A stretch of 64,000 nucleotides of DNA, from assembly GCA_039707465.1 (NCBI GenBank), contig CM077643.1, positions 40,389,605-40,453,604 on the forward strand, written 5' to 3'. The position numbers and the translations under genes were made by a program. Shown piece by piece: positions 55,807-64,000 of the stretch (within the stretch, counting starts at the first letter, position 1; each line of letters starts with the position of its first letter). The stretch comes from Rhabdophis nuchalis (lineage: Eukaryota; Chordata; Lepidosauria; Squamata; Natricidae). The notes below the pieces were generated by a model that ran no database searches, was not told the DNA's origin, and was given only the letters and a program-made list of their open reading frames with translations.

Positions 55807-56328
55807 CAATGGTCACCAACTGGTGGTCCGTGGACCACTGGTAGTCTGCCCACAGAAAAACCTTTGCATTTTTGCATTTTTTTTTATATTGCACTAAATC
55901 AGGCATCCTCAAACTAGGGGCCCTGGGCCGGATACAGCCCACCAAAGCAATTACCACCATTCACTGATGAGATGGGGTCCTTCAGGCACTTAGCTTGCTT
56001 GCCTGTTTAGTAGCTTCCTTCCCTCCCTCCCTGGGAGTCCAGGCACTTCAGTGAGTGATGTGCAAAACTTCCTCGTAAGGCAGAGTTTGCAGGAGGCCAA
56101 TCTAGCACCCAGGCTGGCTTCAAGACAAATATTCATTCTTGGCTGTATTTGACCTAGCTGCAACGGACAGCAAACCTAAGATTGATCCCAGGCACTTCTC
56201 TCCACTAACAGGCAGCCAAGCTAAGGGCCTGAAGGACCCCATCCCATCACTAATTCATATTAGTGGTCCACAGGATTTTAAATTATGAATTTAGTGGTCC
56301 CTGTGATCCGAAAGGTTGGTGACCCTTA
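55807..56328. mobile_element. Non-autonomous hAT element (522 bp)
   Basis: Ends caatggtcaccaactggtgg and gttggtgaccctta. Flanking 8-mers TTCTAATG (55799-55806) and TCCTAATG (56329-56336) differ at one base. The interior has cctgggccggatacagccc, a phrase shared with other hAT-type repeats. Confidence 0.8.
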
Positions 56329-56336
56329 TCCTAATG

Positions 56337-57352
56337 CATTTCCTTTGTGTATAATTTGCACCGGTGTTTGAGATCTCCTTTGTCCCAAATAGAAACTACA
56401 ATACTACCTTACACTCCTACAATGTAAGGTTATGAAAGACACACAAGTGAGATGTGAAATCTTTTACCAATGCAGGGTCTGATGATTTCCTTTCCATGTT
56501 GTTACTACAATTTCTCTCTGAGTAAGACAAAAGGTGTGCTTCAGCATTTCTCCATTTCAGTACCAGTCATCTCCTTACCAAATAGAGCTTGGGAGAGAGA
56601 GAGAAAAAAAAGAACAGGATGTTGGCAGATGAAGGTTGTTCAGCTCGAAGAGGTCCAGGGAGGCCCACAATGAGCTGGTCGTCTGCAGCGCTAATGAAAA
56701 GACTGCAGCTGATCCTAAATCTTAATAAAAGATGGACAGAATTGCCAGGTCTTTATGAGCCAGTCAAAAGGGTTGATTTGGCAACCTGGAGCAGTGAACT
56801 CGCTTCATTACTGCATATGTCTGAGGAAGGAAGATAAATGAGAGTATTTGCACAAAGGAGTCATCGGGTGCATCTCTAAGTAAATAGGAAGATGAATTAT
56901 GGCTACACAATGACATCCCTAACTGGCTTGCAGTCACAAGTCCCATTGCCAGGTATCTTAATTCTTCCCAAATATGTCTTGATTCAACAAAGCCCTTTAA
57001 GGCTTCTTCACAGCTCTAAGTCAGAGGAAACACCTTCCTCCGCATTATGCTCGAGTTCAGTGAAGCAGAAAACATTACATGCATTCCTTACTTAGATAAA
57101 TTGATTGATTTATTGATTGGAGAAGTGAATGAATTATAGATAGATTCTACCTTTCCAGTCATAACATTAGTCCATCAATTTGTAATCTCTTCAGGCACAA
57201 TGCTGCCTGATGGTTCTGATGCCCTTGCCAGTATTTCTTTTTTTTATTGTTGATCATCTTACAAGATGCTAACATTTCATGAGATATCTTTAATCCCAGC
57301 CATGGGATCCTATTGATAGTCCTGGTTTACTCATTATATTTTCTCTTGCCTA
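56337..57352. other. Unannotated stretch
   Basis: No gene or repeat recognised. Confidence 0.5.
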
Positions 57353-57409
57353 TGTTCCTTCCTTCTTTCCTTCCTTCCTTCCTTCTCCCTCCCTCCCCCC
57401 TCTATCTAT

Positions 57410-57473
<64 letters not shown>

Positions 57474-57706
57474 TTATCTCTATCTATCTTCTTCCTTTCT
57501 TCCTTCCGTTCTTCCTTCCTTCCTTTCTTCCTTCATTCCTTCCTTCCTTTCTTCCTTCCTTCTCCCTCCCTCCCCCCTTTCTTTCTTTCTTTCTTTCTTT
57601 CTATCTATCTATCTCTATCTATCTTCTTCCTTCCTTCCTTCCTTCCTTCCTCCCTTCCTTCCTTCCTTCCTTTCCTTTCCTTTCCTTTCCTTTCCTTTAG
57701 TGGTTT
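57353..57706 (+). repeat. Complex TTCC/TCTA/TTTC microsatellite
   Basis: Blocks in order are TTCC, TCCC, TCTA (57403-57485), TTCC, TTTC, TCTA, TTCC and finally TTTCC. The TTCC-TCTA-TTCC order occurs twice, suggesting a duplication. Protein frames here are artefacts. Confidence 0.95.
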
Positions 57707-58892
57707 AGCCACTTTCTTATTCTTCTCTCCTTTCTTTCTAGCATATTTACTCTTCAAAACTGTAATATCACTTTAACTTCTCGTTTCTCTTTTTTCCCAT
57801 CCTGCCTAGCACTATCTGACACTGTTACCTCTATTTTTTCTTGAGTCCAGTTTTGTAATTAGACTTTAAAAATGTTCAGAGAGATGGTTCTGTCTTATAT
57901 AGCTAATGTAAACATAAGACACACTCTATCAATAATATATTCATAAGGTACTAAATATATTGATGAATGAATTTGTTTATTCAAATATAATTTCTGCTAC
58001 ACTTTGAAGGCTCATTGTAATTAGAGTAAAGAAAGATGTAATAATCTTCTTCCTTGCTATTTAGTACCAATGCAGAATTATTTAAAATGAGTTGGGTTGG
58101 TGGAACATTTGCAAAACCTTGATTCGGAAAGTGTTTGCACTTTGAAACCTTTGCATGGTAGCTGTGATATTAATATTTTACTTTATGAATATATTTTAAA
58201 AACACGCACACAGAGAAGCACAGTTCCAGATATTAAAGTCAGACTAAAGAAGGACCACAGCAAATTGGTGGTGTGTGTTTTTCCATATAGCAAATTGTAA
58301 ATTCAATTCCAGAGACTTCCAGTTAAGATTGCAGACTTTTCTTGAACTAAAAGGCAAGTACTGGTAGATTTCCATTGTATCCCATATTTAATTATCAAAG
58401 GTCAAGTTATGGTTGATGAAAAACGTTTGTTCTACATTTAACCTTTAACTGCCTGATATTTCTTGAACTGGAATGTAAGTGCTAAAATGAGGGAAAGAGG
58501 TGGGGTTCATGAATATGTTGACAGTGAACTTTAGAAACCATTTAGAATGATAAATTCAATGATCTTTAAAAACCATATAGTAAATTATCTTTAGAAATCT
58601 ATATGGTAAAGGTTTGTTATTCAGCTACTAATACATCATAAGAGCATAGGAACCACATTCACAAGCGATCAGAGTATACACTCTGTACATGCAAACATGT
58701 GTTTGTAGGTTTAATTCTTCTCCATCATTGTCATATAACTCACACCCAGGGAGGTAATGTAGATATAAATCTATCCCAAATCCTCCTTCTGAATTTGTAA
58801 TCAGCTATACTGAATAAACTGGAGCACTATACAAATAAAACTTCGAGATGGAACAGAACTCTACAGTACTCTAAAATTAAGATTCATAGTTT
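57707..58892. other. Unannotated AT-rich stretch
   Basis: No gene or repeat recognised. Confidence 0.5.
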
Positions 58893-58963
58893 AGAGTACT
58901 GGGTCCTGTTGGAGAAGGGCGGGATATAAATTGAATAAATAAAATAAAAATAAAATAAATAAA
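58893..58963 (+). mobile_element. L2 LINE 3' tail only
   Basis: The run actgggtcctgttggagaag then gggcgggatataaattgaat ends in AAATA units. Only about 70 bases of L2 remain, one of the shortest recognisable copies. Confidence 0.8.
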
Positions 58964-59165
58964 TTCTTTCTTAAAGCAGTTTCGTTTACAGAGATTTGCC
59001 AAATAAAGGGCAGGACAGAAATGGTTTCTTATGACCGTCTTCAGGGTTGTTTCCTACACGTTCTGATGAGAGATCTAAATTACCGCTGTTGTGTTTTACC
59101 AATTTCTCCAACACCCCTTTCTAGAAAGAACTACCAGTTCTCTACATTTTGCATATTCCCAGGAA

Positions 59166-59500
59166 TGAATAAAAGCACATATGTGCTAGTTGTTTCCAGC
59201 TCTAGGGGTGGTGCTCATCTCTGTTTCTAAGCCAAAGAGCCAGCGCTGTCTAAAGACATCTCCGTAATCATGTGGCCAGCATGACTAAATTCCTAAGGCA
59301 CATGGAACGATGTTACCTTCCCACCAAAGTGGTCCCTATTTTTCTATTTGCATTTTTAACATGCTTTCATACTGCTAGGTTGGCAGAAGATGGGACAAGT
59401 AACAGGAGCTCACACCATTATACGGCGCTAGGGATTTGAACCACTAAACTGCCGACCTTCTGATTGACAAGCTCAGCGTCTTAGCCACTGAGCCACCACG
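59166..59500 (-). mobile_element. Sauria-type SINE with target-site duplication
   Basis: Inverted copy with a tRNA-like head ending gccactgagccaccacg. TTCCCAGGAA flanks both sides (59156-59165 and 59501-59510), a 10-bp target duplication. The ACCTTT tail has been lost or replaced by AATAAA. Confidence 0.92.
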
Positions 59501-59779
59501 TTCCCAGGAAGGAACAGGGCAGTGCAATTATTATATAGTAGTGCCAACTAAGTTGATGTTATGACTCTATTACAGTAAATACCATCCTGGAAAAGTTAAA
59601 ATGGCTACAAAGCCTTTACTAGTTTGAAACCACTGAATAGCCATTTTTTCCAACTTCTATCAGTAAAGATCCATTCCTGAGTCCTGCTCTAGGTTCCCTT
59701 GTCTGGTGTAGTTAGGCAGATAGTTACCAAAGAAAAGGATTTATTTTTTCCTACAATATTTAGCAATCTTCCTTTCCTT

Positions 59780-60005
59780 CCTTTCCCTCTTCTTTGGGCC
59801 AATGTTGACTCCTGACAACTACCTGGACAAGGAACTGCAGTTTTCTTAGCAAAGTTCTTTCTCCCTGTCCCCCTCACTTCCTATGGTGAGAAAGAATGAT
59901 TGGTCCAGAATCACCCAGCTGGCTTTGTGCCTAAGGGTGACTCTACAACTCAGAGTCTCCTTATTTCTAGCCTGTTGTCTTAACTACTAACCAAACTGGC
60001 TCTCT
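59780..60005 (-). mobile_element. Old MIR/CORE-like SINE, inverted
   Basis: The phrases acctggacaaggaactgcag, aatcacccagctggctttg and ttgtcttaactactaacc match the complement of 2043-2186 and the head of 5345-5545. Confidence 0.6.
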
Positions 60006-60301
60006 GTGTTATATTTTAACTAATGTTAAATATTCTTCGGGTCTTAACTCCACTGTAGCTGCTTTATGTTGGGGTTGGTTTTTTTTAATCTAGGTTTTGT
60101 TTTGGAGTAAATCATATTTTAATATGCATTGCATTTTTTCTAATTTGCCACTTCTCATTATAGACAATCCCAAAGCAGTTTACAAACATTAGAAGCCCAT
60201 TCTAAAATCAGGCAATCTACAAACACAATTAAAACAAAATTAAAAAAAACATAAGAAAAATAGAGCAAAAATAACACATTCTAGAGTGGTTGTGTTTTTG
60301 C

Positions 60302-60992
60302 TAGTTAGAATAGAATAGAATAGAATAGAATAGAATAGAATAGAATAGAATAGAATAGAATAGAATAGAATAGAATTCTTTATTGGCCAAGTGTGATTGG
60401 ACACACAAGGAATTTGTCTTTGGTGCATAGGCTCTCAGTGTACATAAAAAGACAAGACACATTCATCAAGAATCATAAGGTACATCACTTAATGATAGTC
60501 CTAGGGTACAAATAAGCAATCCGGAAACAATCAATATCAATATCAATTGTAAGGATACAAGCAACAAAGTTACAGTCCTGCAATCATAAGTCGGAAGAGA
60601 TGGGTGATAGGAACGATGAGAAGACTAATAGCAATAGTAATGCAGCCTTAGTGAATAGTTTGACAGTGGTGCGGGAATTATTTGTTTAGCAGTTTGATGG
60701 CATTCGGGGAAAAAACTGTTCTTGTGTCTAGATGTCTTGGTGTGCAGTGCTCTGTAGCATTGTTTTATGGTGGAAGTTGAAACAATTTATGTCCAGGTTG
60801 CAAAGGGTCTGTAAATATTTTCACGACCCTCTTTTTGACTCATGCAGTGTACAGGTCCTCACTGGAAGGCAGGTTGGTGGCAATTGTTTTTTCTGCAGTT
60901 CTAATTATCCTCTGAAGTCTGTGTCTATCTTGTTGGATTGCAGAACCAAACCAGACAGTTACAGAGGTGCAGATGACAGATGACAGACAGAA
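60302..60992 (-). pseudogene. Unassigned LINE C-terminus, 3' UTR and AATAG tail
   Basis: The tail is a perfect AATAG run (60308-60374; TTCTA on the coding strand). The UTR reads ggccaagtgtgattggacac. Coding residues on the minus strand include VWFGSAIQQDRHRLQRIIRT-like and FSPNAIKLLNK. These are C-terminal to a non-LTR reverse transcriptase. At least one stop interrupts them. It is the same family as 47755-48604 and 63655-63965. Confidence 0.7.
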
Positions 60993-61805
60993 TCAGATCT
61001 GCTAGATCTGCTAGAAATGAGCCAACTATGGGTTTATTATTGATTAAAGCTATTTTTCATTCTTGGATTCACCCAAGTTGCTGTTTCTGGATTATTTCAA
61101 CCTCTATCTCTTGGGTCGGAGGCAGCTCAGGAATTCAGGACCACCTTGGCACAATGAGCTTATCATTGGTCATTGTTGGCCTGACCCACCTAGCTGGCTA
61201 GGAATATCCATCCGGCCCTTGTCAGACATCCTATTGCCTTCCTTGGGACCATAGTACTGACTAATGGATCAATTTGGATGACTCAAACCAGGGACCTACT
61301 AGAACAGTTTTCAGTTTATGAAAAGTGTACGTCAATTGGAAACTCAATAGATAGGTCGCTCACATTGTTCTATACTAGCTGTAACTCAGGGCAGCCCCAA
61401 TTCAGATTCATTTCTTGGCATCTTTATATTGTGAGCAGCGCTTTCAAGCAGTACAGTTTAAAATAACTACAGAACAGCTTCTCAGTGTCTGTGTTAACAT
61501 GTCTTGCGATTAAATGCTGTCTCTCAAAGCTCATAGATCAGGCATCCTTAGAAAGACCCATTGTGATAGGGCTGAAGCAGCAGGTGGTAAAACATAGATT
61601 AGTTCAAAAGTTTCATTATGTTATTGAGGGCCTTAACATGATGGTCGATGTCCTTCTCTTGCTGAAAAAGTAAAGTGAAGCATGTTTAATTTTGTGTCCT
61701 GATGTTCTGATATTTTATTGAGCCAACAATTATTCTGGGTTTGGTACAGCAGGTGCATCCAAGTAAAAACTTACAAAGGTGGGAATCCCGCCTCCCCTTC
61801 TTTTT
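60993..61805. other. Unannotated stretch
   Basis: No gene or repeat recognised. Confidence 0.5.
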
Positions 61806-61810
61806 TTCAA

Positions 61811-61854
<44 letters not shown>

Positions 61855-62437
61855 GTATTAGTATTAGTATTAGTATTAGTATTAGTATTAGTATTAGTAT
61901 TAGTATTAGTATTAGTATTAAATTTGTAGACCGCCCCTCTCCCCGAAGGAACTCAGGGCGGTGCACAGGACTTTAAAAACGCATTTAAAAAGTACAAACA
62001 ATACAATATTTAAAATAGAATTAAATAATTTACCTGCGCTAGAATGTAAAATCTAAAAACCTTAAAAACCCTTAACCCTAATTCCCGGCAAACCCTATTA
62101 AAACATTTTAGGTTAATATTACAGCTTAGGATGGATAGATTAGGCCAGGCCGGCCAGATGAAAAAAGTACGTTTTTAGCTTTTGGCGGAAGGAGCGGAGG
62201 TCCGTAGTTGTTCTAAGGTCGGGGGGTAGGTCGTTCCAGAGGGTTGGCCCACCACAGAGAAGGCCCTTCCCCTGGGCGTTGCCCGCTGGCACTGCCTAGT
62301 GGATGGCACCCAGAGAAGTCCCTCTCTGTGGGAGCGAATCAGCCGGAGGGATGTATGAGGCAGAATGCGATCCCGCAAGTAACTAGGTCCCGTGCCATGG
62401 AGCGCTTTAAAGATGGTAATCAATACCTTGAACATTC
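61811..62437 (-). pseudogene. L2-group LINE 3' end with expanded tail
   Basis: Minus-strand ORF2 end (KVLITIFKALHGTGPSYLRD, SLRLIRSHREGLLWVPSTRQ, then a frameshift after GRAFSVV) and UTR with cccctctccccgaaggaact. The tail (61811-61920) is an ATT run changing to the hexamer ATTAGT. It is 5'-truncated at about 62437. Confidence 0.88.
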
Positions 62438-62659
62438 ACTGGATTTGAAAAAATTATGCTCTCCCATTGACCGCATCCCTGCCATCCTCAACAAAATTAC
62501 TTCCTGATCCTTGTAGCTGATATGCAATGCACAAGGACCTTTTTAATGAATGGCAGGTTAGCACTATATTCCCTTGCTAGGTTAGAAGCAGGTGAATCTT
62601 TGCTGAATGCAAATAAAGAAAAAAGGATAAGATATTATTGAGTAGGCTTACATTTAGTT

Positions 62660-63340
62660 TAGTGTAGTTTACTTTATTGTCATTGCACTTCGTACAATGA
62701 AATTAAATGTCATATTCAGTGTACATTATACATATAAAACACACATCCTTCACATTCTATGCAATTGAATTGAAAACCCCTGATATTGCATTAATATTGA
62801 ACTATGCAGTAGAATTCAATATAGTTACTGGGATAGAAGCTGTTTTTTAGCCTATTTGTCCTTGTTTTTATTATCCTGTACTGTCTGCCAGATGGTAATA
62901 GTTCAAAGAAAGGGTGCCCAGGATGAGATGGATCTTTAAGACTGTTTTGAACTTTCTTAAGGTAGCGGAAGCTATAAAGCTCTTCCAAAGAGGGGAGAGG
63001 GCAACCAATGATCCTCTGGGCAATGATGTTGACCCTCTGGAGTGCTGTCCTATCTGCGACTGTGCAATTGGCAAACCATCTACAGGTGCAGTAAGTTAAA
63101 ATACTCCCTATGGTGCAGTAGTAGAAGATCACCAGCGGTTTTTCATTCAGTTGTTGTTGCCTGAGAAGTCTCAGGTAGTATAATCTCTGCTGGGCCCTAT
63201 TGACCAGTGCTGCGATGTGAATACCCAGTTCAGGCCATCCACTGAGAACCCCAATTCAGCAGCGAGATGGATCCATAGCATGTATATGTGGCTCCTCCCT
63301 GGCTTGGTCTATGCTGAAGTTCAGCCTGAGGCTTCCCATA
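62660..63340 (-). pseudogene. Unassigned LINE polymerase C-terminus and 3' UTR
   Basis: One minus-strand frame (63132-62791) reads CTCRWFANCTVADRTALQRV, IIGCPLPSLEELYSFRYLKK and DPSHPGHPFFELLPSGRQYR, the conserved C-terminal block of a vertebrate non-LTR retrotransposon. The same block is at 53940-54145. The reverse transcriptase catalytic box is upstream and absent. The UTR side contains ttattgtcattgcacttcgt. Confidence 0.75.
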
Positions 63341-63654
63341 AACTATTTTAATATCCATTTATTGCATAAAATGTTTATATTTCATTATTCAGTTCACAGG
63401 TTAAGTGTAAACTATCACTCATACTCATGATAGCCGAAAAGCAATTACAAGAAACCTAAACAAAGATAAGATGAATGGGTGAGAGGCAGTCATTTGCTAA
63501 GCTCTCATCTTTCCATCAATTTGCCAGGGGCAAGGAAGTGCCAGGCAGAAATAAATGCTTGTAAATAAAAGATATCCTTGAATGAAGTGCAGGTTGTCTT
63601 CGTTTAGCAACCGCAACTGGCCAACTTGGTCCTTAGGTAGGTGAAGTGGTCAGT
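63341..63654. other. Unannotated stretch
   Basis: No gene recognised. The end 63590-63654 has traces of the dispersed repeat seen at 46055 (cttcgtttagcaaccgcaac). Confidence 0.45.
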
Positions 63655-63965
63655 AAGTGTGAAATATGCACAAGTCAAAAAGAGGGCTGTGAAAATATCT
63701 ATAGACCCCTCACATCCTAGACATAAATTGTTTCAATGTTTAGCCTCAAAACAACATTATAGAAAACTGCACACCATAACAACTAGACACTGAATGCCAT
63801 CACTCTAATAAACAACTTATTCTCATAACACTGTCAAGTTATTTACTAAGACTGTATTACTATTATTCTTCCCATCCTTCCTCTTATCTATCTCCTCTCA
63901 CTTATGACTATAACCATGTTGCTTGTATCTTTGCACTTTATATTGTTTTATTTAGTCTCCTAGTA
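63655..63965 (+). mobile_element. Unassigned LINE 3' fragment
   Basis: The run acccctcacatcctagacat then aattgtttcaatgtttagcc matches 47910-47950 and continues as in 48340-48560. It is decayed, without a frame, and ends where a hAT element begins. Confidence 0.65.
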
Positions 63966-64000
63966 CAGGGGTCTGCAAAGTCGGCTCTTTTAAGACTGGT
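63966..64000. mobile_element. hAT MITE, cut by window end
   Basis: The 35 bases are identical to the left end of the element at 52183-52288. The preceding 8-mer TCCTAGTA resembles the ACCTAGTA target there. The right end is outside the window. Confidence 0.88.

Noticed and set aside
57353..57706. CRISPR-like alternation of repeats and spacers
   Set aside because: The blocks are tetranucleotide microsatellites, with no constant repeat and unique spacers, and the genome is eukaryotic.

Overview
This window looks like non-coding nuclear DNA from a squamate reptile, plausibly a snake. I found no host protein-coding gene, rRNA, tRNA gene or CRISPR array. The evidence is the repeat content. There are six tRNA-headed SINEs with a Bov-B-like ACCTTT tail (Sauria SINE type). 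There are many 5'-truncated CR1 LINEs ending in ATTCT/ATTGT tails, and L2-group LINEs ending in the GGGCGGGGTATAAAT motif. A Penelope-like element (PLE) fragment, several non-autonomous hAT elements with 8-bp target-site duplications (TSDs), TA-flanked MITEs and long microsatellites make up most of the rest. All long reading frames belong to decayed retrotransposons or to simple repeats. Family names rest on motif recognition, not on a database search.

Layout. 1-10 kb: AT-rich unique DNA with Sauria SINEs, a MITE, a perfect hAT hairpin element (4059-4193), a CR1 with an L2 tail nested in it, and two L2 3' fragments. 10.8-14.4 kb: a PLE region with a GIY-YIG endonuclease remnant, inverted terminal repeats, a short TTAGGG run and a hairpin repeat with hammerhead-ribozyme-like cores. 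14.4-17.6 kb: a nearly complete minus-strand L2 (endonuclease plus reverse transcriptase). 18.4-31.4 kb: a solo LTR, CR1 copies, SINEs, long ATT and TATC microsatellites, an internally deleted L2 and two abutting MITEs. 32.3-36.8 kb: a CCTTG/CCCTG pentamer array and a second long L2 on the plus strand. 38-48 kb: CR1, SINE, LTR and hAT copies, plus a second PLE-type hairpin with a CR1 inserted into its ribozyme-like core. 47.7-56.3 kb: the densest hAT district, including a 1.36-kb element with a long purine tract. 57-64 kb: complex microsatellites, LINE 3' ends and a hAT element cut by the window edge.

Nothing here works as a pathway or operon. The readable biology is insertion history: nested elements, target-site duplications, lost catalytic residues and LINE tails that appear to seed microsatellites. 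The most interesting signals are the hammerhead-like cores in the PLE-type terminal repeats, the different catalytic lesions in the two long L2 copies, and the deletion junctions inside LINEs.
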